NCBI GenBank assembly: GCA_030159075.1
Contig: BROG01001207.1
Coordinates: 33,637 to 97,636 of the forward strand
DNA: 64,000 bases
DNA from: Atrina japonica
Lineage: Eukaryota > Mollusca > Bivalvia > Pterioida > Pinnidae
Direction of reading: 5' to 3'
The notes under the pieces are model-generated. The model did no database searches, was not told where the DNA came from, and worked only from the letters and a program-made list of their open reading frames with translations. Within the stretch, counting starts at the first letter, position 1; each line of letters begins with the position of its first letter. Below, in pieces: positions 23,046-36,168 of this stretch. The position numbers were made by a program, and so were the translations under genes.

Positions 23046-24532
23046 CTAATGTTTATAAAACATCAGTAGGTTTCGTTAGAACTCAACCGTCAGGAAGAGA
23101 AATACAAGTTGTGTACAAATTTTAGAAATCAAAGGACTAAAAGTCCTGAAAGGTAAGTCCTTTGTCAAATTTGAATTGGTGAATTTATAAAAAAAATATA
23201 TATCTGTATGTACATGCAGTTACTGTTTAGCCTGGAGAGAATCAATATACATCCTTGATCTACTAAAATCAGAAAATACTTAATAGTAGAGGCTGCTATA
23301 TACCATGGTACATCTTTAAACCAAAACATTTATTAAGAATATAAGAAATTAGTGGATGCTTATTTTTTACAATGCATCAGTAGAAATTTATACATTTTAT
23401 GATATGTTTACATTGTCATTACAAAACAGCAGACACACAGAGTCAGACTTAGACTTATATGTACAGTCATATAAATTTGTCACTTATGTTATTTTCTTCT
23501 TTGTTTTATATACAATAAATAATTTTTAAATGCTGGTAAAATCCAGAATTTTTCAAAATTTTAAAAAATTCATGGAAGATTTAGGACAAAATCATATTTC
23601 TAAAATGTATGCTTTTTTAAATTATCATGTTTATTTACAGAAATGACAGTATTTTTCTCACAGAATAATTTTGTAATTCTGTAATTATTCTTTCAGTCTA
23701 ATGTAATATGTCAAAATATACTGGAAATAATTTTATACTGGTCTTTTATTCTCTCACGAATGAACAGAATTTACAGCACATCAGGAAAGCATCTTACTCA
23801 ATGTCGGACATTAACGGTTTGATTGTGAATTTATTATTACTTCCTTAAGTAAGCATGAAAACTTAAATAATCTATCAGTCAAATAAAAATTCATGTTGTA
23901 GGAATAAAATGGAAACGATGATCGATTCCAGTTTCTAATGCAAATTAAAATGGACATCAATGTCAAAATCGGCAAAGATGAACTGAGGGAATTCCCCTTT
24001 TCAACAAGTGTCCTATGTCACATGACTATGATAATTTATTACAACATTTTCAACTTTTGTTGTTGAATTTTAGTTTCAATGAGTTTTCAAATTAAAAGAA
24101 ACGGTGTCCTAGTTTAGTAATTATAAAGAGAGAGTATGCGAATGAACCAAGATTCAAATTAGACACAAAGAAGTATTTTAATGGTTGAATCTCAGGTAAC
24201 TATTTTCTACTGCACAAATAGTAATTGTGCAAATCCTATGGCACACTGATTAAAAAATGTGTTTACTGACGATGCTTAATTGAGTACACAAAAAAACCAA
24301 AGGAGTTCTGAGGCTGCCATAGCAATAAGGCCTTGCCTTAAAAATATTTGTACATGCTAAAAAGACTTAGACCTACCACAACCAATGGAATACAAAATTT
24401 AATTTTGATAATGACAAATGGAAAAAAAATATACTCCCTTCCATGCATGTGGCAAGGGCGTTGAGTAGTCATGCCGCAAGTTAAATCACCTTTAACTGAT
24501 TACTCCCTTCCTTTTAAAACAAAAAATCCCAA
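23046..24532. other. Intron-like sequence
   Basis: No supported gene; AT-rich with short runs. The boundary to the LINE fragment at its right end is unclear. Confidence 0.35.
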
Positions 24533-24991
24533 TGGCTCCAATATCGAGTAAACCATGCTATCCTTGTTACAAACAAACATCTTTTTAAAAAAAGGTATAT
24601 CTACCTCTAATTTGTGTATCTTTTGTGAAACTGAGGAAAAAATTGAACATATTATGTGGGACTGTACTCTAGTACAAAACCTTACATCATCTTTTAAAAC
24701 ATTTTGTTCATCAAAAAATGTAAATGTAATTCTGATAAAAGAAACCCTAATACATGTATTTGGTATCCTATTGGAAAAAATGTGAGACTCTATATCATTT
24801 TATGTATTAAACTTTACATCTATCGTAATAAATGTTTAAAAACTAGAATAACTTTTGCAGGATTAGCAATTGATCTACAAAAATTATACATTATAACAAA
24901 ATTTATATATTATAACAAAACAAACAGATACAAAATAAAAAAAAAACTGAAAGATTTGAAAAAACATGAGGAAAGTGGTCTTTCCTCATGT
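24533..24991 (+). pseudogene. LINE ORF2 C-terminal fragment with CCHC-type zinc finger
   Basis: The plus strand reads WLQYRVNHAILVTNKHLF, shifts frame in a poly-A run, then LCIFCETEEKIEHIMWDC, a CX2CX7HX4C motif of the zinc-finger that follows LINE reverse transcriptases. A further shift leads to LYIILCIKLYIYRNKCLK and a basic tail. At least two frameshifts make it inactive. The sequence ends in a perfect 12-bp hairpin (24964-24991). Confidence 0.75.
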
Positions 24992-25234
24992 AGTAAATAT
25001 TAGTACATCTTTCCGTAGAGAAGGATCCTATCATTACATTATATGTACCATTCCCATTCTTTTGTCCCTATACTATCTCTTTAATGTTACCTCTTTCACC
25101 ACATCTCATATTTTCCTCTTACTCATCTCTCCTTTACAAAAAAAATGTTTTGCATGTTCATGTATAAGTCTGTCTACATTTGTAGGTGTGCAAGTGTATA
25201 CATGCATGTATATGTACATGTACCGCTATGTATA

Positions 25235-25436
25235 ACAGAGATCCCAGAGGGATCCTTGTGCCCACCATCTGTTCTTCATATGATCTATGCCAGACTGTTC
25301 TCTTCTCTTATTTTATGGCTAAACAATGAATTGGAACTAAAACCTAAATATCTGCCAAATGTTTTCTCACAAAATCATAACAATGCCAAATACAAATTGC
25401 TATAATCCAAGATACCTGTCAACTTCTAAGAGTTAA
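25235..25436. repeat. Dispersed GATCCCAGAGGGATC repeat, short copy
   Basis: Begins GAGATCCCAGAGGGATCC and continues TTCTTCATATGATCTATG, TGAATTGGAACTAAAACC and CATAACAATGCC as in the other copies, then is cut by the following element at 25436. Confidence 0.7.
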
Positions 25437-28400
25437 AGAGGCCCGATGGGCCTTGACGGTCACCTGAGCAGAACATAATTAACTCCCAATGAGCACCGAC
25501 ATGATAATAACTGCATGCTGAACATTTTTGCTTCTTTCTCTTTTACTGTAGCTATTATACTTTTCAATGTCAAAAAGCATAAAAAAAACATGAAAAATCC
25601 ACTTAAAAGGGGAAATAGCTCCCATAAGGGGTGACCTGATAATTTTCGGCCTATTTCACTTTGTTGTAGATCTTTGTGTGTTTAACATTTTTGCTTCTTT
25701 CAGTTTTACTCTAGCTGTTATACTTTTCAAGATAATGTCAAAAAAAAAACAACCAAAAACATGAAAAAATATACTTAAAAGGGAAATTACTCTCATAAGG
25801 TGTAATCTGTTAATTTCGGCCTTATTGAATTTTTTGTAGAAATTTGCATGCTGAATAATTTTGGGTTTTTTTCACGTTTGCTCTAGCTATCATACTCTTC
25901 AAGATAATGTCAAAAAACATCGAAAAACATGAAAAATCAACATAAAAGGGGAAATAACTTTTGGCAGTGTTGACTTTTGTATAGCTCTTTGCATGCTGAA
26001 AATGTTTGCTTGTTTCTCTTTTACACTACCTATTATTCTTTTCAAGATAATGTAAAAAAAAAATATCCACAAACATCAAAATTCCACTTAAAAGGGAACA
26101 TAACTCATATAAAGGGTCTTTTTGTAGCTCTTTGCATGCACAACATTTTTGCTTTTTTTAATTCTCTACCTATTATGCTCTCCAAGATAATGTTAAAAAA
26201 CATTTAAAAACATGAAAAATCCACTTAAAAGGGAAAAAACTTCCATAAGGGGCAACCTGAAAATTCTGGCCCTATGACTTTACAGTGGACCTCTGCGTGC
26301 TGAACATTTTTGTTTCTTTCAATTTCTCTTTATCGATTATACTTTTCAATATCATAGGACAAAACTATCAAAAACATGTAAAGTTCACTAAAAGGGGAAA
26401 TAACTCTAACAATCTGACAATTTTGGCCCTATTGACTTTTTTGTAGCTCTTTATATGCTGAACATTATTTTGTTTTCACTTCCACTGTACCTGTTATAAT
26501 TTTCAAGATAATTTCAAAAAATCACATAAGGGTCGACTCGACAATCTCCACCAAAGTGCTGTGTTAGTAGATTTTTGCAAACCACTCATTTTAAGGTAAC
26601 GGTTTTTTCTCTCGCTTTAAAATTTTTTGAGACACATGTATTAAATAAAAAATATCTGCTGACTCATTTGTTCTATATTTAGCTATGTTTGGTCCTTGCC
26701 CCTTTTTTTCCGCAAACTTAATGTGGCAGGCCTGTATAATAAGAAAAGAGGCCCGATGGGCCTTGGTGGTCACCTGAGCAGAACATAATTAACTCCCCAT
26801 GAGCAATGACATGATAATAACTGCATGCTGAACATTTTTGCCTCTTTCTTTTTTACTGTACATGTAGCTATTACACTTTTCAATGTCAAAAAGCATCTAT
26901 AAAACAAAATCCACTTGAAAGGGGAAATAAGTCCCATAAAAGTGACCTGACAATTTTGGCCTTTTAGACTTTTTTGTAGATCTTTGTGCTGAACATTTTT
27001 GCTTCTTTCACTTTTACTCCAGCTGTTACACTTTTGAAGATAATTTCAAAAAACATCCAAAAACATGAAAAATCTACTTAAAAGGGAAATTTCTCCCATA
27101 AAGGGTGACCTGACAATTTTAGCCTACCGGTACTTGGCATTTTTGTAACTCTTTACGTTCTGAATATTTTATCTTGCTTTCACTTTTACTCTAGCTATTA
27201 TACTTTTCAAGATAATGTCAAAAAAAGAAACATAAAAAATATGAAATAACTCCCATAACAGCGACCCAACAATTTTTACCTTATTTTTTGTAGATATATG
27301 CCTGGTGAACATATTTGTTTCTTTCACTTTCACTAGATAATGTCAAAAAAAAAAAATCCAAAAACATAAAAAATCAACAAAAAGGAGATATAACTCCCAT
27401 AATGGGTGACCAGACAATTTTTACATTATTGACTTTTTGTAGATCTCTTAACATTTTTGCCTGTATCACTTTTACACTAACTTTTATACTTTTCAAGATA
27501 ATGGCAAAACACATCCATAAACACGAAAAATCCACTTAAAAGGGGAATTAACTCCCATAAAAGGTGACCTGACAGTTTCAACCTTATTAACTTTTTTTGT
27601 AGATCTTTGCGTGCAATACATTTTTGCTTCTTTCACTTTTACTCTAGCTATTATACTTTTCAAGATAATGTCAAAACACATCCAAAAAAATGAAAAATCC
27701 AGTTAAAAGGGGAAATAACTCCCATAAGGGTGACCCAACAATTTTGCACTTATTGACTTTTTTGTAGGTCTTTGTATTCTGAACATATTTGCTTCTTTCA
27801 ATATACTTTCGCTATTATACTTTTCAAGATGTCAAAAAACATTTAAAAACATGAAAAATCCACAACAAAGGGGAAATAACTCACAAAAGGGCCGACCAGA
27901 CAATTTCCACCAAAATTAACTACTTGTAGATTTTTGCAAGCCACTCATTTTAGGGTAATGGTTTTCTCTCTAGCTTTAATTATTTTTGAGATACATGTAT
28001 TAAATTTTAAAAAATGCTGATGCATTTGTTCTATTTTTAGCCATGAAAGCCATGTTTGGTCCTAGCCCCTTTTCATCCACAAACGTAATGCGGCTTTACA
28101 TGGTTATACTTTCTGTCATGTTTGGTTCAAATTGAAGCAATGTTTCTGGAGAAGTAGTGAAAAATGTTAAAAATTTGACACAAAAAGAACATATGTTCCA
28201 TTTACTTTACTGCCTGTGACCTTGACCTTTGATCCCATTTCCTTGCAAATTTGTAGAAATGATCCTTAGATAATTCCTAAGAACTTTCTCATATATCTTT
28301 GTATACAAAAAGTTGATTAGTTTTGAGTTATTAAACAATTTGTTGTACAATTGTACGCTACATTACTGAAGTGCCCCTGAGTGGCTCGTTTATCAACAGA

Positions 28401-28745
28401 TTTCATTTTCATTCGCAAACTTTGTAGATATTGACTTATCAATCATGCACACAAAATTTAAAAGTCATCTGATCATTGGTTCATTAGGAGAAGAGTTTTA
28501 AATATATACCAAGCTTTGGTCCTTTTTGGCCCCTTTTGGAGCCCCAATGGGAGCTAGCCCCTTTTCATTTGCAACGTTTATGCGGCTTCACATGGGGATG
28601 ATACATGCCAAGTTAGGTGAAAATTGGTCCACTGGTCTTGAGAAGAAGTCGAAAATGTGTAAATGTTAATGATGGATGATGGAAGATGACAGACAAAAGA
28701 CGATCGCAATAGGTTACCCTAAGCCTTTGGCTCAGATGACCTAAA
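25436..28745 (+). mobile_element. Two nested/tandem Helitron-like elements with central tandem repeats
   Basis: Heads reading AAGAGGCCCGATGGGCCTTG plus GGTCACCTGAGC occur at about 25436 and 26746. Each is followed by units of about 160 bp carrying AACATTTTTGCTTCTTTC, ATAATGTCAAAAAACATCC and AAAAGGGGAAATAACTCC: about seven from the first head and seven from the second. The second copy has a conserved tail (CATGTTTGGTCCTAGCCCC, GACCTTGACCTTTGATCC) ending GGCTCAGATGACCT at 28745, the near inverse of GGTCACCTGAGC. Central tandem repeats with conserved arms and no transposase recall bivalve 'pearl' or Helentron-derived elements; that link is inference. Confidence 0.65.
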
Positions 28746-29000
28746 AATTTGCCTCGGCAAAAAAAATGCTGAGGCAAATACATTTGCTAAAGCAATTTGC
28801 TTAAGCAAATTCAAACTTCTACAGTTTTTATATGTAATAAAATGCAATTGTTCACTATTTTGTCCATGTGTGTTTTTAACATAAAACATAACAAGTACTG
28901 TGGGTATAATTTCTAACTGTTTATTGATACTTCAGGTAAGCACTGGGAAGGGTAAAGGCTACACAAATTACTGTGACAAGGAGTTTAACTTTATGCTCAA

Positions 29001-29200
29001 TTAATATACTCTAATATATAACCTTCATTTGTTAAACAAGAGGCTTACAAGAGCCTGTATTGCTCACCTGGCTATCATCTAGAACAGGACCTGGACCCAA
29101 TTAATATACTCTAATATATAACATTCATTCGTTAAACAAGAGGCTTACAAGAGCCTGTATTGCTCACCTGGCTGTCATCTAGAACAGGACCTGGACCCAC
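29001..29200. repeat. 100-bp tandem duplication
   Basis: Two consecutive 100-bp copies differ at only a few positions. Each contains AACAAGAGGCTTACAAGAGC and TGCTCACCTGGCT. It is the left edge of the following array. Confidence 0.9.
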
Positions 29201-30470
29201 CAGAAAAATGTTTTAAACACGTCCATTCAAACAACTATTGTGACAAAGTTTGATTCTCATTGGGAACAGTAGTTCCAGAGATAAAAAATGTGTTTTCCCA
29301 TAGGGTCCAATGTTAAATTATATTCCCTTTGGGAAGCCATATTGGATGAGGTTCCAACCTGAAAAACAACTTTTTACTGGGGACCACCCAAAGATTGTTG
29401 TGACCAAGTTTGGTTTCAATTGGCTAAATAGTTTCAGAGAAGATCTTTGAAAGTGTTCCCATATGGTCCAATGTTAATCTATGTTTCCTGCTGGCAGCCA
29501 TCTTGAATAGCACCTGGACCTGCCAGACACATTTTTTTTTAAAAGGGTCCATACAAGGACCATTATAACCAAGTTTGGTTTCAATTGGGATAGCAGTTTC
29601 AGAGAAAAAGATCTATCTGTAAATATGTTTTCCCATAGGGCCCAATGTTAAATTATGTTCCTTGCTTGCAGCCATCTTGGAAAGCTGCAAGCTGAAAAAC
29701 ACTTTTGCTACAGGGAACCAACCAAAGATTATTGGGACCAAGTTTGGTTCCAATTGGCTCAATAGTTTCAGAGGAGAAGATCTTTGAAAGTGTTCCCATA
29801 TGGTCTAATGCTAATCTATGTTTCCTGCTAATGGCCATCTTGTATAGCACCTGGACCTGCTAGACACATTTTTTAAATCAGTCCATCCAAGGACCATTAT
29901 GAAAAAGTTTGGTTTCAATTGGGATAGTAGTTCCAGTGAAAAAATTCTGTACATGTGTCTTCCAATGTTAAATTATATTCCCTGCTATCAGCCATTTTGG
30001 ATGAGGTGCCCACCTGAAAAACAATTGTTTTTCCAAGGGTCCATCCAAAGACTATTGTGACCAAGTTTGGTTCCAATTGGCTTGGTAGTTTCAGAGAAGA
30101 TCTTTGAAAGTGTTCCCATATGGTCCAATGTTAATCCATGTTTCTTGCTGGTGACCATCTTGGATAGCACCTGGACCTGCTGGACACATTTTTAAATGGG
30201 TCCATCAAAGGACCATTATAACCAAGTCTTGTTTCAATTGGGATAGTAATTCCAGAGAAAAAGATCTGTAAATGTGTTTTCCCATACGGTCCAATGTTAC
30301 ATTACCTTCCTTGCTGGCGGCCATCTTGGATGAGGTGCGAACCTGAAAACACCTCTTTTTTTTAAAAGGGAATCACCCAACGACTATTGTGACCAAGTTT
30401 GGTTCAAATTGGCTGAGTAGTTTCAGAGAAGATCTTTGAAAGTGTTCCCATATGGTCCAATGCTAATGAA
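29201..30470. repeat. Tandem array of about 165-bp units
   Basis: The phrase ACCAAGTTTGGTT recurs about every 165 bp (near 29404, 29568, 29740, 30060, 30390), with alternating versions: GTTTCAGAGAAGATCTTTG and TCCAGAGAAAAAGATCTG. GCCATCTTGGAT and ACCTGGACCTGC also recur. Small open frames across it are repeat shadows. Confidence 0.8.
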
Positions 30471-32214
30471 TTATTTCATCACTGAATTGTAAATTTTGAT
30501 CAAGGAGTTGACATAAATTTCTCACATGCACTCTCACAAAGATTCTCACTTTCTAGATTTGTGACTGGTTTAAATAAAAATTTCATTCTCCACATTTTCC
30601 ACAGACAAACGATTTCTCAGGGGCCCAATAATTTTGTTCTGTCTAGAAAATTCCCTTTCACATGGTACAGATGTAACAGGCACAGTACATGAGCAAAATT
30701 TCTGCTAACTTACTTACAGAATGAAGGGTACATCAGTACTCTACATTAAGGATTTTTTTTCACTAGATCCATCAGATAAGTAATAGCCAAAAGTAAGTTG
30801 TCCGAATCCCAAATCCACTTGTCCATTAATTTACCGAAATAAATTCATAGGATTAAAATATATAAATTTACATGTATATATATAAAAAGTTTAGAAATAA
30901 AAAAATCGGGCCTACTAAATCAGAGAATATTTATCAGACAACAAAGCAAGAGATGTTACTTACAACTAAAGAAGACAGAATGTTTTTAAACTATTCTCAA
31001 TTTAAAATTGTCTCTCATTATTTCTTTTGTTTTTTTTGCAACTCAGTTTTCAGTATATGATTTTGTTTATGAATTGTTTTCTTCAGCTATTAACCTTTTA
31101 ATTGTCAAACCATGTTTATGATAACAGAGCAAATCTCTTATCAAGTCAATGTCACTGCAGCCTTAAAAATTATTAATTTCTCATAGGTGACAAGCATTTT
31201 AGTGATTATTTTTCGGAAGACCTCATGACTGTACATCTGCACCTACTTTATTATCATTTTATCAGAAGTCAACATCTATCTATGTTTATGCATTGGATGA
31301 TAGAACTACAACAATGTTTATCTGAGTAATTCAATCTTCACTTTTGAATTAGACATTAAATGGATATACATCAATTTTGCTATTTTGATTATTTTAATTT
31401 GTCCACTCAGGCAAGTCATTACAAAAATTTACTTGTCCAAGCCATATTCACCTAGACACGACAATCCCACAAGCGTTAATGTGGAGCCCTGTACATATAT
31501 ATCACTGAAATCCATGTGGAACATTCCCTGTTATTTTTCCTTTTCTTTGATTTTCACAAGATGCACGATTTGCATTGCTTCGCTTCCCAACTGTCAATAT
31601 GGTCGGTCACTAGGACCTTTAATAAACATCTATGAGAGGGTTGTTTGACGTTTTACACTTATATTTACTCCATGTGCATTTCTATTACAAGCAAATACCT
31701 TGACCTTGATAGACCTGCAACACGATTGGTTAAAAAGTATGCAATCTCACTGGGGGAAAGACTCATGTGGTTTACAACAGGCGATGAATCACGACCCAAG
31801 CCCTTATAGTTATTTAGAGTACAAAGTTACAAACATACATAGGCTACATATCGGCTTGCTATTATGATGATGGCCATAATACTAGTCTGTATTTCTTTAC
31901 AACAAATTTTAATGCAGTAGCATTTGGACAAATAGGTAGTGCGTCAAACTGATCCTTTAAAAATTAATTTATGCGTAAACCATAATTGCATGTAATTTGG
32001 AGATAATATTATGTACATTTGTGCTGGTTATTTTTAGTTGAGGAAATCATAAGGGAGGCCTATAATAGAAAGTTTGACATTCAACAAGGCCTATACTTAG
32101 ACCTTACTATGAAATTTGCAATGGCAATTTTTTTTGCCGATGTAAATAAAAATTGCTTCTGCTTTTGCGTCGCCAATGCCGACTGCTGATGTTTTTACAC
32201 AGAGCTGCAAGGTT
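30471..32214. other. Intron-like sequence
   Basis: No supported gene. Two short segments (about 30790-30830 and 31390-31450) share words such as ACTTGTCC with the TIR insertion at 62.1-62.8 kb, hinting at an old hAT-type relic, but not enough to annotate. Confidence 0.35.
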
Positions 32215-32825
32215 ACACTTTCTGTCAAGTTTGATTCAAATTGGTCCTTTGGTTCTGGAGAAGTAGTAAAAACTGTTGAAAAGTTTACAACAAAAAAACA
32301 TATTTTCCATTTCCCTAGGTGCCTGTGATCTTCACCCTTGACCTTGAAATTTTGTCAATATGATCCTCAGATAATTCCAACAACTTTCTCATATATCTTT
32401 GTACACAAAAAGTTGATCAGTTTTGAGTTATTAAACAATTTGTAATACAAATATACCCTGTGTTACTGAAGCACCCCCTAGTGGCTCGTTTATGGACAGA
32501 TTTCATTTTTGTTTGCAAACTTTGTAGATATTGATTTTACAATCATGCATACAAAATTTGAAACTCATTTGGTCATTGGTTCATGAGAAGAAGATTTTTC
32601 AAGATTCAAGTTTTAGTCCTTTTTGGCCCCTTTTACGGCCCCTGGGTCCTATCCCTTTTTCATTCGACAACTTTATGCAGCTTCACATGATGTTTTATGC
32701 CAAGTTTGGTTAAAATTGGCCCACTGATTCTTGAGAAGATATTTAAATGTAAAAGTAAACAGATGGACAACAATGGACAACAGATGCCAGACATTTGGCT
32801 ATAGCTCACTTGGCCCTTTGGCCAT
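32215..32825. repeat. Isolated tail of the tandem-repeat element family
   Basis: Carries the same tail as 27.9-28.7 and 63.2-63.8 kb: GTCAAGTTTGATTCAAATTG, CTTTCTCATATATCTTTG, AAAGTTGATCAGTTTTGAG, AGTGGCTCGTTTATGGAC, then GGTCCTATCCC and TCACTTGGCCCTTTGG. No 160-bp units are attached. Confidence 0.7.
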
Positions 32826-33200
32826 ACAAAAATGAATGAAAATGACAAAGTCCAAAAAAGACCCCTAAAACAGGTAAAAAATTTATTATCTGATTTTAAT
32901 AATAAATGCAAATTTGAATCATACATCCATGTAGAACCCTCAGATAAAATCCATTTTCAATACATACATGTACAGTGGTTCTGGAAGAGAAGATTTTCAA
33001 AGAGGGGTACCTTTTTTACCTAATTTGCCCATCCCTCAGGCTATCCTGCCAAAAAAAAAAAAAAAAACTTAGTAGATAGAAGACCTTGAGAACTTGCTTC
33101 CCTAAAGATTTTTGTGAAATTCCCTTTAGGGGTTTCACAGAAGTCAAATATGTGAAAAATATAACAACAGATGACAGACTTTGGCTCAGTGAGCTAAAAC
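32825..33200. repeat. Roughly 400-bp dispersed repeat family, copy
   Basis: AATGAATGAAAATGACAAAG, CAGTGGTTCTGGAAGAG and GTGAAAAATATAACAACAGA match the 10.4-11.2 kb family. A run of 17 A lies at about 33051-33067. Confidence 0.6.
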
Positions 33201-33823
33201 AGTTTTTTAAAACAAAGCAAGGAATAAGAACATGTGACATAATCCAATTTTCAATAAATGTGACACAAAAATGGTTAAGACTGATCTGCTAAAATCCCAG
33301 TCCTTCTACTTCCAGTTCCTTCAGACACGTCACACTGATGATGTTAACAACACATTATATATTTAATAAATTAAGATTGTGACTGAATTAAAAACTGTTT
33401 AAATGCTCAAACTGATTTTAAATTATGTATAAAACACCATCCATAATTTATATACTGTAAATCTGGAATTTTCCATATGTTTTTGATTACACAATTTTTT
33501 TTAATTCAAACTATACAAGTTGGGGTTATTTAAACGCTAACACTTAGTCCAGCTGCGGAACTAGTTCGCAGGGGTGTCACAAGCGATGGTTATTTTGGGA
33601 ATATTTTCCTATTTTTGAGTATTCCAATTGAACATCACATTCAATTTCTATCAGTAAGTAATGCGAACACACTTAGTAACTTGACAGAGAATCAGTTAGC
33701 TCAGGTAAACGACCATGTTCAGGTCGTAGGATGAATGTTGGAAAATAAGATAACTGGTGGAACACATTTTGCAAAGAAATGTGGTAATTACTATTATATA
33801 TTATACTTTACATCTATGGTTTA

Positions 33824-35371
33824 CCGTATTCGGCCGTGTATAATCCGCATTTACGTATTATCCGCACCCCCCATTTCAGCATCAGAACTCGGAGAAAAAA
33901 GGACTTCGTGCGTATAATCCGCGTTGACTATTTTCCCACGGCCGTATGGCCGAAAATCGTCCGGCGACATTGATTATTATTGTGTATATGTGCAGTATGA
34001 CGATCGGAAAATATTTTCAAAATTCGCAGATCGTATTTGGAAAGAAATAGATAAATATTTTATTATAGATATATATATTCGAGATATTAGATAAGGGATA
34101 TGATAAGCAAATTTAATGATTTGAAATAAATAACAAAAGAAATATCAAAACATCAGTCGAAGTCTTTGTAAAATTACATTCCGTTAATTACAGCGCAATC
34201 ATTTGCTTTTGCTGACGTGGTAGCCTATATATTTAATTAATAGTATGTAATTAGAACAACATTTGAAATAGATATTATATTTGCGAAATCAGGCGACATA
34301 AAAGTTTGTAACAATTTTTAATTAGCGGAGAGCACTTGTACACAAGCGATCTATATATCCAGAATACGCGTGTATAGCCTAATTATTGAAACAAAAGGGA
34401 TATATATACAGATCCAAGTAATACTGTTGTCTGTTACACGCATCATTGATTATGAATGGAGACATATACTACAAAACATTAATTACCTTGGTGTGGCATT
34501 GTTGTTATTTTACCACCTTTTTGATCATATTTTCAATTTAAAATTAACTCATCGTACTTACCTGTATAATTAGCATGTTTCCATAACTTTAGTACTACAC
34601 TGTAGATGTACGGTAGTAAGAGAGTTAATGGATATATACCTTTTGTACGTAAATGTGTAAAATAACATTCCTCCACAGAAAAAAACACCCAGGGAAAACA
34701 TTGTTTTAATTATTAATGTATAGTCATCGTCTCAAAACAAACACAACGCCAAAACTACATAAAATACGGAAACTTACTACAAGATACTACATATTTGCTC
34801 TTCCATTCAGCCCCCTCATTTACAGTTTACAACATGGCTGTTCGCTTCGTCGTTCTCACCAGCCGTGAAATAATTTTTATGAATTCTTGTTGAGATTGTG
34901 TTATTTTTACAATAATAACAAAACTTCATGATGAAGATAAGCAACAGGTACTGTACTATTCTGTTTCCTCGCCAAACATCGCAACTAGGCTAGCCTTGCA
35001 CAGGCACTTGCGTTATGCAATCCACCGATCACAACACCCTCAATCAAGGGATTGCATTACACAAGTGCCTGTGTAGTCTAGCCTATTTCAGTATTTGTAA
35101 ACTGAAACACACAAAAATAAAATGACAACAAGATTCATTTATTGATTTATTCACCGTCACTGTAGACATAAATGATGATGAATACATTGACTCGTACATC
35201 GTTATTACGAAAAAAAAACTTTGTCAGGCTTACCACCCACATCGAATCTCATGCAGTAGTTCCTGCGGAAAAAAATGTCCTAAGATTCTGTAGTACTGTA
35301 TTATCCGCACCCCCATGCCTGAGACAAATTTTAGAGTGAAAAGAGTGCGGATTATACACGGCCGAATACGG
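33824..35371. mobile_element. TIR DNA transposon, 1.55 kb, non-autonomous, TA-flanked
   Basis: Both ends begin CCGTATTCGGCCGTGTATAA in inverted orientation and match perfectly for 26 bp (to ATCCGCA). TA dinucleotides flank both sides (33822-33823 and 35372-35373), consistent with a TA-target (Tc1/mariner or pogo-like) element. A subterminal ATTATCCGCACCCCC occurs near both ends (33858 and 35299). No transposase frame is visible, so it is a non-autonomous derivative. Confidence 0.8.
34987..35084. repeat. Hairpin-forming inverted repeat inside the TIR element
   Basis: Arms of about 36 bp (GGCTAGCCTTGCACAGGCAC against GTGCCTGTGTAGTCTAGCC) with about four mismatches and a 26-bp loop. It may be an independent small insertion. 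Confidence 0.75.
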
Positions 35372-35633
35372 TATCTATTTTTCATAACTAGAGTAGAGTT
35401 AGGTGTAAAGTATGTTTTGTTTTAACTACAGTCTGTACCAAGTGATTTTTGTCCGTTGATTTTGGCCGATTAAAGTAAAATGGTTGATACCTACCACTTA
35501 AATCTAACATAGCGGTATCCTTTATATACTTAATCAATTATCCATGTCCATGACAAATAAAAAGTAATCCGTTTTGTACTAGATATTCGCACTTAAATTC
35601 TTATTCATTCGCCTTCGGCTTCTTAGGGTATTT

Positions 35634-35762
35634 ATACTGCATATTTCCGTGCTGTCCGGCAAGGTACAGGCTATTATACTCACTTTTAAAGAGGTCAAAA
35701 TAAATGATCTGTAACGATGGTTATATAAGAACGGGCATGTGTCAGTACTACTGCCATCTTTT
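35634..35762 (+). repeat. Left inverted terminal repeat of the old DIRS copy
   Basis: Inverted match to 41151-41281 with few differences. The unique outer end (35597-35633) starts ATTCTTATTCATTCGCC. A TTATATAAG sequence near 35725 could be a promoter element. Confidence 0.8.
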
Positions 35763-36168
35763 TTCTGTGAGCAGGGCAAGTGTACACGGTGTTTTTTGTT
35801 GTAACACCAATTATTTCATTGACAGTTTATTATTTGAACTCTAGAACGATGTTCTGAGGTAATTTTATCTTTACTGCAGCACAGTTGTTGCTTCAGCTAT
35901 GTTGTTACAAGTTACTGTCTGAAATAATTATTTTACTGTGTTCTGTTGTTTGTACACGAAAATTAAACTACTTCCGGTTTTTTAGTGTTAACTAATAACC
36001 CCACAAGTAGCTTATGGCCCAGTCACTGAGAAAAAAACGTGTTGTAGAAATGTTTTGAAGCCCTGACGATGTTCAGGCAAACTGTTTATTTCCTACTAAA
36101 AATCTATTCTTACGTATTCAACACGTTCCAATTTTCTAAACGAAGCATAGACATGTACCGGAATATAC

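Noticed and set aside
25436..28745. Possible CRISPR-like array
   Set aside because: The roughly 160-bp periodicity, lack of short identical repeats with unique spacers and the eukaryotic context exclude it.
29653..30170. Two similar minus-strand frames
   Set aside because: Their similarity comes from tandem-repeat units; no independent protein character.
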